Made by a program: the position numbers and the translations under genes | Notes under the pieces: model-generated | Database searches by the model: none | Seen by the model: the letters and a program-made list of their open reading frames with translations, nothing else | Told to the model about the DNA's origin: nothing | Shown here: positions 26,458 to 35,166 of the stretch, in pieces | Layout: each line of letters begins with the position of its first letter | Numbering within the stretch: the stretch's first letter is position 1 | Assembly (NCBI RefSeq): GCF_013410545.1 | Contig: NZ_JACCFV010000001.1 | Location: 744,001 to 808,000 of the forward strand | Origin: Pseudoclavibacter chungangensis | GTDB lineage: Bacteria; Actinomycetota; Actinomycetes; Actinomycetales; Microbacteriaceae | Direction: 5' to 3' | DNA length: 64,000 nucleotides

Positions 26458-28479
26458 ATGTTCGATATCGATTGGCGCAGCGGGCTCGTCGAGGAGCAGC
26501 TCGCGGCCGCCGAGCACGACGCGCGCCCGCTCGTCGTCGCGGCGGGCGCGGGCACCGGCAAGACGCGCACGCTCACCGCCCGCGTCGCGCGGCTCGTCGA
26601 ATCGGGCGTCGCTCCCGAGCGCATCCTGCTGCTCACGTTCACACGTCGGGCGGCCGCGTCGATGACGACGCGCGCCGCGGCGCTCTGCGGGGACCCGTCG
26701 ATCGGTGCGCGTCTCTGGAGCGGCACGTTCCACGCGGTCGCCCACCGCGTCGTGGTCGAACACGCCCAGCACCTCGGCCTGCTCGACGTGACCGTGCTCG
26801 ATCCGGGCGACGTCGTCGATCTCGTCGACCTCCTGCGCGAGGCCCACGGACTCACGGGCACCGGACGCCGCCTGCCGACCTCGCGCACGATCGCCGACAT
26901 CGGGTCGCGGGCCGTCAACACCGCGACACCCTCGCGCGAGGTGATGGCCACGCACTTCCCGTGGGCGCTCGAGTTCGCCGACGAGATCAACGCGCTCCTG
27001 CGCGACTACGGGGCGCGCAAACGCGAGCGCGGACTCGTCGACTTCGACGATCTGCTGTTGACGTGGCGGGCACTGCTCGCGCACCCCGACACGGGCGCAC
27101 GCATCCGCGCGCGGTGGGACCACGTGCTCGTCGACGAGTACCAGGACGTCAACAGCGTGCAGGTCGACATCGTCCGGCTCCTGCGTCCCGGTGGCGACGG
27201 GCTCACCGTCGTCGGAGACGACGCCCAGGCCGTCTACGGATTCCGCGGCGCGGACGCGGGGCACCTGCTCGCGTTGCACGACGAGCTGCCGGACGCGACG
27301 CTCGTGCGCCTCGAACGCAGCTTCCGCTCCACACAGGCCGTGCTCGACCTCGCGAACGTCGTGCGGCCCGGCGATCTGCCCATCCGTCTCACGGCCGCGC
27401 GCGAGGAGCAGGGCGCACGCCCACGAGTCGTGCACTGCACGAACGCGGACGACGAGGCCCGCGAGGTCGCCGAAGCGGTCCTCACGGCCCACCAGGACGG
27501 CACCGCCCTGCGTGAGCAGGCCGTGCTCATGCGCACCGGTTCCCACAGCGACGTGCTCGAGATCGAGCTGCGCGTCCGTGGCATCCCGTTCGTCAAGTAC
27601 GGCGGCATCGGGTACCTCGACACCGCGCACGTGCGCGACCTGTTGGCGGCGTTCCGCGTCACGGTGAATCCCGCGGACGAGATCTCGTGGTTCCGTCTCC
27701 TCACGCGGCACCGTGCGATCGGCAAGGCGACCGCGAGGACACTCGCGGCCCGGCTCGCCGACATCGGCACGGGCTGGGACGAACGCGTCGAGGACCTCGT
27801 CGCGGAGGCGCCGCCGCGGGCACGGACGGCGCTCGCGGCGACGCTCGGGGAGCTCGCGCTCGCGGGCGCGAGCGACGCCGTGCCCGAGGCGGTCGAGGCG
27901 TGCCGACGAGCCGTCGTGCCGCTCCTGCGCGCGCACTACGCCGATTGGGCCCGACGGAGCGACGACATCGAGACGCTCGCCGGAGCGGCCGCGACGCAGC
28001 GCGACCTGCGTGCGTTCGTCGCCGATGCGACGCTCGATCCAGCGAGCGCGAGCTCCGAGCAGGCCTCGCGTCCGCACCTCGACGAGGACTACCTCGTCCT
28101 CTCCACGATCCACTCCGCGAAGGGGCTCGAGTGGGACGCCGTGCACCTGCTGCGCGCCGCGGACGGCGCCATGCCCTCGGACATGTCGCTCGGCACCGAG
28201 GACGGGCTCGCGGAGGAGCTGCGCCTGTTCTACGTCGCGCTCACCCGCGCCCGCGACGAGCTGCGCGTGTACGTGCCGGCACGGTTGCCGACGCATCCCA
28301 CGAGCCTCCACGCACGTCACGTCATCGCGAAGCCGAGCCGCTTCCTCACACCCGACGCGCTCGCGACGGTCGACGAGGTGCACACGGACGCCGTGCGCAG
28401 CGCGGAACGTCGTCCCGCCGCACCGCGCCCGGTCGCGGCGCACGTCCCGCTCCCGTCGGTCGACGGACTGTTCACGTGA
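26458..28479 (+). CDS. UvrD/Rep-family ATP-dependent DNA helicase (superfamily 1A)
   Basis: This 3'-5' helicase type acts in repair or replication restart. The 673-residue product carries the SF1 motifs in order: VVAAGAGTGKTRTL (motif I, near 25-40), LTFTRRAA (Ia), VLVDEYQDVN (II), VVGDDAQAVYGFRGAD (III), LERSFRS (IV), STIHSAKGLEWDAVHL (V) and ELRLFYVALTRARDEL (VI). It is shorter than classical UvrD/PcrA and lacks an obvious nuclease or HRDC domain. The chosen ATG follows a TAGTCT -10 element by seven bases. Whether it corresponds to UvrD2-like proteins of actinobacteria cannot be settled by eye. Confidence 0.9.
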   Translation: MFDIDWRSGLVEEQLAAAEHDARPLVVAAGAGTGKTRTLTARVARLVESGVAPERILLLTFTRRAAASMTTRAAALCGDPSIGARLWSGTFHAVAHRVVVEHAQHLGLLDVTVLDPGDVVDLVDLLREAHGLTGTGRRLPTSRTIADIGSRAVNTATPSREVMATHFPWALEFADEINALLRDYGARKRERGLVDFDDLLLTWRALLAHPDTGARIRARWDHVLVDEYQDVNSVQVDIVRLLRPGGDGLTVVGDDAQAVYGFRGADAGHLLALHDELPDATLVRLERSFRSTQAVLDLANVVRPGDLPIRLTAAREEQGARPRVVHCTNADDEAREVAEAVLTAHQDGTALREQAVLMRTGSHSDVLEIELRVRGIPFVKYGGIGYLDTAHVRDLLAAFRVTVNPADEISWFRLLTRHRAIGKATARTLAARLADIGTGWDERVEDLVAEAPPRARTALAATLGELALAGASDAVPEAVEACRRAVVPLLRAHYADWARRSDDIETLAGAAATQRDLRAFVADATLDPASASSEQASRPHLDEDYLVLSTIHSAKGLEWDAVHLLRAADGAMPSDMSLGTEDGLAEELRLFYVALTRARDELRVYVPARLPTHPTSLHARHVIAKPSRFLTPDALATVDEVHTDAVRSAERRPAAPRPVAAHVPLPSVDGLFT

Positions 28480-28802
28480 GCCGCTCGACGCGGACGGACG
28501 TGTGATCGGGGCGCAGGCACCGGCGTGAGTGCTCCAGCACGTGGACCCGTCGGTGAGGGGACTGCAGGTCGGCGAGTTCGGGGCGGCGTCGTCCGACGGT
28601 ACTGGGGCCGGATCGAGTGCGCTCGACTTCCCGACCACGCTCACCGTCGAGCCGTGCTGCGTCGGGCCATCACCGCGGCGCTTCGTCGCGCCCAGAGGGA
28701 GCCCACGCGACGCAGGAGGCCGCGCACCGGGCGGGAGCGGATCGGGCCGCAGACCGTCCACGGGCGACGAGGGCGCACCGGGCCGTTTTCGACCTCCAGA
28801 CG
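28480..28802. other. Gene-free spacer between the helicase and toxin-antitoxin genes
   Basis: Open frames exist here, including an Arg-rich one from GTG 28525 to 28839, but none has recognisable family motifs or a clear ribosome binding site, and that one runs into the antitoxin gene. No repeat or RNA was recognised. It may be decayed coding DNA. Confidence 0.4.
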
Positions 28803-28808
28803 TACACT
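28803..28808 (+). promoter_or_regulatory. Candidate leaderless promoter of the antitoxin gene
   Basis: TACACT lies six bases before the ATG at 28815. Leaderless expression would suit an autoregulated toxin-antitoxin operon. Confidence 0.45.
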
Positions 28809-28814
28809 CGAGGA

Positions 28815-29051
28815 ATGGCAACGGACACCTGGGCACTGATCCGCGACGCCCTCGCGCTCGACGCCGATCAGCGCGCCCTCGTCGCCGACGCACTGCTCGA
28901 GAGCCTCCGCGACGAAGGGGAGATGAGCGAGGTCGATGCTGCGTGGCAGGCCGAGGCCACACGCCGACTTGCCGACGCACGCGGAGGTACCGTCGAGCTG
29001 GTCGATGCCGACGAACACTACGCCCGGTTGCGTGCCGCTCTCATCGAGTGA
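28815..29051 (+). CDS. Addiction-module antitoxin (RelB/ParD-like, unstable-antitoxin family)
   Basis: The 78-residue acidic protein (MATDTWALIRDALALDADQR) resembles short addiction-module proteins that neutralise RelE/ParE toxins: an N-terminal helix with a DALALDADQRALVADALLESL-type segment, then a charged C-terminal region ending ARLRAALIE. Its stop overlaps the toxin start by four bases (GTGA), the usual arrangement. Because the toxin frame is interrupted, this antitoxin may now be an orphan. The chosen ATG follows a TACACT element by six bases. Confidence 0.75.
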   Translation: MATDTWALIRDALALDADQRALVADALLESLRDEGEMSEVDAAWQAEATRRLADARGGTVELVDADEHYARLRAALIE

Positions 29052-29365
29052 ATCCGGTACAGCGGGAACACCCCGAAGCCGTCGCCGAGTTCGATGCCGC
29101 AGTGCATTGGTACGAGGCGCAGGAGCGAGGGACCGGCATCGCGCTCATCGACCGAGCGCAATAGGCACGACAGCATATCGACCGTTGGCCGCACGCCGCA
29201 CCACTCTTCGCCACCGCAGACAATGGGACGGTGATTCGCCGCAGGTCCGTCCGCGGATACCCGTACCGAATCGTGTATGCCGTCGAACCGCACAGCATCC
29301 TGATCCTCGCCTACGCTCACGAACGACGCGACCCCGGCTACTGGCAGCACAGACTGAGCGGCTGA
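29048..29365 (+). pseudogene. RelE/ParE-family toxin gene interrupted by an in-frame TAG
   Basis: Read through, the frame encodes 105 codons, the normal size of a RelE/ParE ribonuclease-fold toxin. The start, GTG 29048, overlaps the antitoxin stop. The N-terminal part HPEAVAEFDAAVHWYEAQ and the C-terminal part GYPYRIVYAVEPHSILILAYAHERRDPGYW are both typical of the family and are in the same frame. Codon 39 (29162-29164) is TAG, so the expected product is a 38-residue fragment lacking the catalytic core. No frameshift is present. A sequencing error is the main alternative. Confidence 0.8.
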
Positions 29366-29501
29366 CCCCTTGGCGACCCGACGACGGTCGTGGGTGCGGT
29401 TGCGCGGGCAGCACCGATCGATAGCCGCCTGGCGGCATCCGCCCGTCGCACTGCTTTCTGCGGCCCGCGAACGCCCGTATCCGCGCCGTGACCGGCTCGC
29501 G

Positions 29502-29507
29502 TAGGAT
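29502..29507 (+). promoter_or_regulatory. Candidate leaderless promoter of mfd
   Basis: TAGGAT lies six bases before the GTG start at 29514, with no ribosome binding site between. Confidence 0.5.
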
Positions 29508-29513
29508 CCTCTG

Positions 29514-32500
29514 GTGACTCTGCACGCCTTCCTCCGGGCGCTCGACGGCACCGAAGACGTCCGCCGAGCCCTCGACAAATCCGATCGGGACGCCGATTTC
29601 TCCCTCGTCGACGGTATGCGGGCGCCGCTCATCGCGTCCCTCGTCGAGGAACGGGCGCGCACCGCGCCGCCCATGCTGTTCGCGATCACGGCCACGAGCC
29701 GCGAGGCCGAGCAGTTCGGCGCCGACCTCGGCGCGTTCCTGCCCGACGCGACGATCATCGAGTTCCCCGCGTGGGAGACGCTCCCGCACGAACGATTGAG
29801 CCCATCGGCGGAGACCGTCGGCCGACGACTCGCCGCGATGCGCGCGCTCGCGGAGTGGCGACGCGAGGACGGGCCGAAGCGGCCGTTCGTGCTGCTCGCG
29901 AGCGTCCGTGCAGCGCTGCAGCCACTCATGCCGCGCCTCGACGAGCCGGCCACGATCGATCTCGCGGTCGGCCAGCGCGGCGTCGATCTGCAGGCGGTCG
30001 CTTCGCGCCTCGTCGAACTCGCGTACACGCGCGTCGACATGGTGACGCGGCGAGGCGAGTTCGCCGTGCGCGGTGGTCTGCTCGACGTCTTCCCACCGGA
30101 TGCCGACCACGCGCTGCGCATCGACTTCTTCGGTGACGAGGTCGACGAGATCCGTGCGTTCTCGGTCACCGACCAGCGCTCGCTCGAGGGCGAGGTCGGC
30201 GCCGCGAGGCTCACGCCGAGCCGCGAGCTGCTGCTCGACGAGGGCGTTCGGCAGCGCGCCGCCGAGATGCTGCACGAGTTCCCGAACCTGCAGCAGATCC
30301 TCGCGAAGGTCGCCGAGGGCATTCCCGTGGAGGGCATGGAGTCGCTCGCGCCCGCGCTGGTCGACGAGCTCGTGCCGATCACGACGTACCTGCCGGACGA
30401 CGCGGCCGTCGCGGTGCTCTCGCCCGAGCGCGTCGCGACGCGTGCCGCGAACCTCGCCGAGACGAACCGAGAATTCCTCGAGGCCGCGTGGTCGGCCGCC
30501 GTCGCCGGCGCCGAGGCGCCCATCGACCTCGCGTCGGGCGACTACCTCACCGTCAACGCACTCCACGACGCGCGCGGCGATCGGCCGTGGTGGACGTTCT
30601 CGCCGTTCCAGACCCTCGACGTGCCCGTCGAGGAGCTCGGGATGGACGAACTGCTCGCGGTGAAGGTCGCCGGCGAGGCGGTGCCGAGCTTCGCGGGCAA
30701 CGCCGAGGGCGCCGTGCAGCACACCGCCGACCGGGTGCACGACGGGTGGCGCGTCGTCGTCACGAGTCAGGGCGCGGGCCTCGTCGATCGCGCCGCGAGC
30801 GTGCTCGCCGAGCGCGAGATCGCGGCACGTCGCGTCGACGAGCTCCCGGAGGAGCTCGAACCCGGCATCGTGTACCTCGTGCGCTCCGAGCTGCAGCACG
30901 GCGTCGAGATCCCGGGGTCGAAGCTCGCGCTGCTCACCGAGACCGACTTCTACGGCCGTCAGGTCGGCTACGACTCGCGCCAGCCGAAGAAGCTCGCGCG
31001 TCGACGCGCGGGCTCGGTCGTCGACCCGCTGCAGCTCCAGGCGGGCGACATCGTCGTGCACGAGACGCACGGCATCGGCCGATTCGTCGAGCTCGTGTCG
31101 CGCGAGGTCAAGACGTCGTCGCGCACGAGGGCGACGACGACGCGCGAGTACCTCGTCATCGAGTACACGCCCTCGAAGCGTGGGCACCCGGGCGACAAGC
31201 TGTTCGTCCCGACCGATCAGCTCGATCAGCTCACGCGCTACGTCGGCGGCGAGAACCCCGCGCTCTCGAAGATGGGCGGCAGCGACTGGGCGGCCGCGAA
31301 GGGGAAGGCGCGCAAGGCCGTTCGCGATATCGCGGTCGAGCTCGTGAAGCTCTACTCGGCGAGGATGGCCTCGAAGGGCTACGCGTTCGGCGCGGACACC
31401 CCGTGGCAGCACGAGCTGGAGGAGGCGTTCCCGTACATCGAGACGCCCGACCAGCTGCAGACGATCGACGAGGTCAAGCGTGACATGGAGCGGCCGATCC
31501 CGATGGACCGCCTGCTGTCGGGCGATGTCGGCTTCGGCAAGACCGAGGTGGCGATTCGGGCCGCGTTCAAGGCGGTCCAGGACGGCAAGCAGGTCGTCGT
31601 GCTCGTGCCGACGACGTTGCTCGTGCGTCAGCACCTCGAGACGTTCTCGGAGCGCATGGCGGGATTCCCGATCACGATCCGGCCGCTCAGCCGATTCCAG
31701 ACGAAGAAGGAGTCGGCCGAGACGATCCAGGGCCTCGCGGACGGCTCGGTCGACATCGTCATCGGCACCCACCGACTGCTGACCGACACGATCGGCTACA
31801 AGGACGTCGGGCTCGTCATCATCGACGAGGAGCAGCGCTTCGGTGTCGAGCACAAGGACGCGCTGAAGAAGCTCAAGACGAACGTGGACATCCTCGCGAT
31901 GAGCGCGACGCCGATCCCGCGCACGCTCGAGATGGCCGTGACGGGCATCCGCGAGATGTCGACCCTTGCGACGCCGCCGGAGGACCGGCACCCGATCCTC
32001 ACGTTCGTCGGGCCGCGCTCCGACCGGCAGGTCGCCGCGGCGATCCGCCGCGAGCTCCTGCGCGAGGGGCAGGTGTTCTACGTGCACAACCGTGTCGCGT
32101 CGATCAATCGTGTCGCGGCGGAGCTCGCCGAGCTCGTCCCCGAGGCCCGCATCGGGGTCGCGCACGGCAAGCTCTCGGAGTCGCGGCTCGAGCAGGTCAT
32201 CGTCGACTTCTGGGAGCGGAAGTTCGATGTGCTCGTGACGACGACGATCGTCGAGACGGGCCTCGACATCCCGAACGCGAACACGCTCATCATCGACGAC
32301 GCCGAGCGTTACGGCCTCTCGCAGCTGCACCAGCTTCGTGGGCGCGTGGGTCGTGGCCGGGAGCGCGCGTACGCGTACTTCCTCTACGACGGTTCGCGGC
32401 CGCTCACGGAGACGGCGACCGACCGGCTCGAGACGATCGCCGCGAACAACGAGCTCGGCAGTGGCATGCAGGTCGCGCTCAAGGACCTCGAACTGCGCGG

Positions 32501-33140
32501 CGCCGGGAACATGCTCGGCGGCGAGCAATCGGGCCACATCGCGGGCGTCGGCTTCGACCTGTATCTGCGCATGATCGGCGAGGCCGTCGGCCAGTTCCGC
32601 GGCGACGTCGCGGAAAGGCAGACGGAACTGCGGCTCGAACTCCCACTCGACGCACGCGTTCCCGAGGAGTACGTCGCGAGCGAGCGGCTGCGGCTGGAGG
32701 CGTACCAGAAGCTGTCGAGCGCGGCCGCGCCGAACGCGAAGCCCGACGCGATCGATCTCGTGCTCGACGAGTTGCGCGACCGGTACGGCGAGCCGCCGGA
32801 ACCGGTTCGGACCCTCATCGACGTGTCGCGATTGCGACGGCTCGCGATGCGGGCGGGGCTGAGCGAGCTCGTGCTGTTCGGCAAGACGCTGCGCGTCTCG
32901 CCCGCGGAGCTGCCCGATTCGAAACAGATCCGCCTGCAGCGGATGTATCCGGGCGCCCGGTACGTGGAGGCGACGAAGTCGCTCGCGTTCCCGACGCTCG
33001 AGGAGCGCGACGGACGGGCTCCGAGCGACGAGGAGACGATCGCGTGGGTGCGGGGCATCCTGCGCGCGATCTTCGACATCGAGGACGAGAGCGAGCCGGA
33101 GCAGGCGGCCGGGCCGGGGGCCGGTGCGGCGACGGAGTAG
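29514..33140 (+). CDS. mfd: Transcription-repair coupling factor
   Basis: Mfd is a DNA translocase that removes stalled RNA polymerase from lesions and recruits UvrA. The 1,208-residue product has the full domain order: UvrB-like N-terminal region, the polymerase-interaction domain (GDIVVHETHGIGRFVELV near 509-526), then RecG-like motor domains with the Walker A motif GDVGFGKTEVA near 669-679, the DEEQ box (VIIDEEQRFGVEH) and RGRVGRGRERAYAYF, and the C-terminal TRCF domain. The GTG start follows a TAGGAT element by six bases. The downstream neighbour mazG is a conserved actinobacterial pairing. Confidence 0.97.
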   Translation: MTLHAFLRALDGTEDVRRALDKSDRDADFSLVDGMRAPLIASLVEERARTAPPMLFAITATSREAEQFGADLGAFLPDATIIEFPAWETLPHERLSPSAETVGRRLAAMRALAEWRREDGPKRPFVLLASVRAALQPLMPRLDEPATIDLAVGQRGVDLQAVASRLVELAYTRVDMVTRRGEFAVRGGLLDVFPPDADHALRIDFFGDEVDEIRAFSVTDQRSLEGEVGAARLTPSRELLLDEGVRQRAAEMLHEFPNLQQILAKVAEGIPVEGMESLAPALVDELVPITTYLPDDAAVAVLSPERVATRAANLAETNREFLEAAWSAAVAGAEAPIDLASGDYLTVNALHDARGDRPWWTFSPFQTLDVPVEELGMDELLAVKVAGEAVPSFAGNAEGAVQHTADRVHDGWRVVVTSQGAGLVDRAASVLAEREIAARRVDELPEELEPGIVYLVRSELQHGVEIPGSKLALLTETDFYGRQVGYDSRQPKKLARRRAGSVVDPLQLQAGDIVVHETHGIGRFVELVSREVKTSSRTRATTTREYLVIEYTPSKRGHPGDKLFVPTDQLDQLTRYVGGENPALSKMGGSDWAAAKGKARKAVRDIAVELVKLYSARMASKGYAFGADTPWQHELEEAFPYIETPDQLQTIDEVKRDMERPIPMDRLLSGDVGFGKTEVAIRAAFKAVQDGKQVVVLVPTTLLVRQHLETFSERMAGFPITIRPLSRFQTKKESAETIQGLADGSVDIVIGTHRLLTDTIGYKDVGLVIIDEEQRFGVEHKDALKKLKTNVDILAMSATPIPRTLEMAVTGIREMSTLATPPEDRHPILTFVGPRSDRQVAAAIRRELLREGQVFYVHNRVASINRVAAELAELVPEARIGVAHGKLSESRLEQVIVDFWERKFDVLVTTTIVETGLDIPNANTLIIDDAERYGLSQLHQLRGRVGRGRERAYAYFLYDGSRPLTETATDRLETIAANNELGSGMQVALKDLELRGAGNMLGGEQSGHIAGVGFDLYLRMIGEAVGQFRGDVAERQTELRLELPLDARVPEEYVASERLRLEAYQKLSSAAAPNAKPDAIDLVLDELRDRYGEPPEPVRTLIDVSRLRRLAMRAGLSELVLFGKTLRVSPAELPDSKQIRLQRMYPGARYVEATKSLAFPTLEERDGRAPSDEETIAWVRGILRAIFDIEDESEPEQAAGPGAGAATE

Positions 33141-33170
33141 CCGGCGTCCCGTGCCGGCGCCGGTCGAGGT

Positions 33171-33232
33171 GGGGACGCCCGGGCCCCGAGACCCGCGCCC
33201 TGGGGATGCCTGGGCCTCCAGACCCGCGCCCT
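33171..33232. repeat. 31-bp direct repeat, two copies
   Basis: Two adjacent 31-bp units (33171-33201, 33202-33232), identical at 27 positions, share the GACCCGCGCCCT-type end (AGACCCGCGCCCT). They lie between mfd and the third palindromic repeat. Confidence 0.7.
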
Positions 33233-33258
33233 GAGGTGCCCGGGTGCTCCCCGCCCGC

Positions 33259-33319
33259 GAAGAAAGCCGGGTTGTTGCTACCGGGCCCGGGGCCCGGTAG
33301 CAACAACCCGGCTTTCTTT
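33259..33319. repeat. Dispersed palindrome, copy 3, terminator-like
   Basis: This is the most perfect copy: a 28-bp stem (AGAAAGCCGGGTTGTTGCTA continuing CCGGGCC, and complement) around a three-base loop at 33288-33290, ending in a T-rich CTTTCTTTC tail. It lies downstream of mfd and 24 bases before mazG, so it may end mfd transcription. The core matches copies 1 and 2 about 7 kb away. Confidence 0.85.
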
Positions 33320-33342
33320 CGTGCGTGGGGGAGAATCGGCGT

Positions 33343-34068
33343 ATGGCTGATGGGCATCCCGAACTCGAACGGCTCCTCGACGTCGTCGCCCGGTTCCGCG
33401 GCGAGACCGGCTGCGCCTGGTTCGAGGCACAGACCCACGACTCGCTCGTGCCCTACCTCGTCGAGGAGTCGGCCGAGCTCGTCGACGCGATCGAGGACGG
33501 CGCGCCCGAGGACGTGCGCGAGGAGCTCGGCGACGTGCTCTTCCAAGTGCTGTTCCACGCATCGGTCGCGGGGCAACGCGACGACGGCACGGGGTTCGAC
33601 CTGGAGGACGTCGCCCGTGATCAGGCCGACAAGCTCGTCCGACGCAATCCGCACGTCTTCGGTGAACGGCCCACGCGTGACATGGACGAGATCATCGCGA
33701 TGTGGCGCGACGCGAAGGCCGTCGAGAAGGCGCGACGCACGAGTGTGCTCGACGGCGTGCCGCACAGCCTGCCCGCACTCGCGCGCGCCTCGAAACTGCT
33801 CGGGCGAGCGGCGGACGTCGGCATCGAGCCGCGTGCCGCGGAGGTCGTCGGCGATGCGTCACCCGAACGCCGCCGCGCGGCCGAGGACGCGCTCGGCGAG
33901 CGGCTGCTCGACGAGGTGCGTGAGGCCCGTGCGGCGGGCCTCGATCCCGAGCGCGCGCTGCGCGGTGCGCTCGGTGCGCTCGAAGCGCGCATCAGGGCCG
34001 CCGAGGCGCCGGTGGCGTCATCGGCCGACGCGACCGACGCGAAACCGCGGCATCGGTCTGCGCGTTGA
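33343..34068 (+). CDS. mazG: Nucleoside triphosphate pyrophosphohydrolase MazG
   Basis: MazG hydrolyses (d)NTPs to monophosphates and pyrophosphate, cleansing oxidised nucleotides and lowering ppGpp in studied bacteria. The 241-residue product has the metal-binding EExxE...EExxD pattern (EESAELVDAI and EELGDVLFQVLFH) near residues 44-73, and a second all-alpha half, RRNPHVFGERPTRDM. The ATG is six bases after GAGAAT, a near-consensus -10 element, and GTGGGGGAG nearby could be a ribosome binding site. The C-terminus is a polar tail. Confidence 0.92.
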   Translation: MADGHPELERLLDVVARFRGETGCAWFEAQTHDSLVPYLVEESAELVDAIEDGAPEDVREELGDVLFQVLFHASVAGQRDDGTGFDLEDVARDQADKLVRRNPHVFGERPTRDMDEIIAMWRDAKAVEKARRTSVLDGVPHSLPALARASKLLGRAADVGIEPRAAEVVGDASPERRRAAEDALGERLLDEVREARAAGLDPERALRGALGALEARIRAAEAPVASSADATDAKPRHRSAR

Positions 34069-34101
34069 CGGGTGTCGGGCGATGGGTGACGACGGGCGAC
34101 G

Positions 34102-35166
34102 CTAGGCGACGCGCGTTCCGGCGGACAGTTTCCCGGCCGGCGTCCGGAGTCGGAGCCCGGCGAGCGCGAGGAGGCCCGCGCCGAGGAACGTGTGGAGCGC
34201 GCCACCGATGAACCACGTCGGGACGGTCCGATCCAGGACCTCCTGCGTCGTGGGCGCGTCCGAGCCGTAGTCGGATGTGCAGTAGTCGATCACGTCGGGC
34301 ATCTCCGGCGTGATCTGGGCCTGCCGGACCAGGATCTTGATGCCGCCGAGCATCGACGGCGCCTCGTCGTCGTGGGCGCTCACGGGCGTCACATCGGCGA
34401 TCATGACGTACGGATTCAAGGCGAGCAGCGGGTAGACGAGGTCGGTGCGTGGGTAGGTCATGATCTCGATGCTGCTTTCGCACGTCGAGACCGAGGCGCC
34501 GTTCTGCACGGCCCCCACGGCATACGAGCGCACTTCAGTCTCCTTCTCCTGAAGGAAGAGGGTGGCGCCGGCCGCGAATCCGACGAGCGTGCCGACGGTC
34601 AGCACCGAGGCCGTGAGGTAGGTGAACATGATCGAGAACAGCGGCGAGCGGACGAGCCCCGAGAAACCGACGCCGAGCGCGCTCAGGAAGCCGAGTTCGA
34701 ACACGAGCAGCAGGAGCGTCGGCACCACCGCCGCCCCGCCGCCGGGACCCGCGATGAGGGCGCCGGTGACGAGGAACGGTATCGCGACGACGGCGAATGC
34801 CAGGCTCGAGATCCAGGCGGCGAGGAACTTGCCGATCAGCAGTTCGGGCGTTCGCACGGCGGTCACCTGTACGGTCGCGAGGGTGCCCGCCGAGCGATCG
34901 GCGTTGATGGTGCCGCCCGCGAGCACGGGGGTGATGATCGTGGCGAGGAACAGGACGAGGTAGACGGACGCACCGTACGTCCAACCCGAGTCGCCGCGGA
35001 AGTCCGACGAGCGCGACGCGGCGGTGAACGTGATCGTGACGATGAGGCCGACCGTGGCGAGCAGCGTGAGGAAGAAGATGCAGAGCAGGATGTAGAACGT
35101 CCTGCTCACGACTCGCTGTCGGAGTTCGAGTTCGGTGACGGTCCAGATGCGTCGGAGGCCGTTCAC
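34102..35166 (-). CDS. ABC transporter permease (ABC-2 type)
   Basis: The 354-residue membrane protein starts with a short amphipathic stretch (VNGLRRIWTVTELELRQRV), then a first membrane helix TFYILLCIFFLTLLATVGLI. A large extracytoplasmic loop and five further hydrophobic segments follow, as in ABC-2/NatB-like permeases. The GTG start overlaps the ATPase stop (GTGA) and has GAGGAG eight bases upstream. It must work with the ATPase encoded upstream; the substrate is unknown. A cysteine-containing extracytoplasmic loop (VSTCESSIEIM; IDYCTSDYGSD) could be disulfide-bonded. Confidence 0.85.
   Translation of the reverse strand: MNGLRRIWTVTELELRQRVVSRTFYILLCIFFLTLLATVGLIVTITFTAASRSSDFRGDSGWTYGASVYLVLFLATIITPVLAGGTINADRSAGTLATVQVTAVRTPELLIGKFLAAWISSLAFAVVAIPFLVTGALIAGPGGGAAVVPTLLLLVFELGFLSALGVGFSGLVRSPLFSIMFTYLTASVLTVGTLVGFAAGATLFLQEKETEVRSYAVGAVQNGASVSTCESSIEIMTYPRTDLVYPLLALNPYVMIADVTPVSAHDDEAPSMLGGIKILVRQAQITPEMPDVIDYCTSDYGSDAPTTQEVLDRTVPTWFIGGALHTFLGAGLLALAGLRLRTPAGKLSAGTRVA

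Noticed and set aside
28525..28839. Arg-rich 104-residue open frame
   Set aside because: No family motif, no clear ribosome binding site, and it runs into the antitoxin gene. Such frames are common by chance at this GC content.
33259..33319. Plain mfd terminator only
   Set aside because: It may terminate, but the same core in two other places shows that it also belongs to a repeat family, so it is listed as a repeat.
26309..33319. Insertion-sequence ends flanking 7 kb
   Set aside because: The repeats are palindromes, not terminal inverted repeats; there is no transposase and no target duplication, and the genes between are housekeeping.
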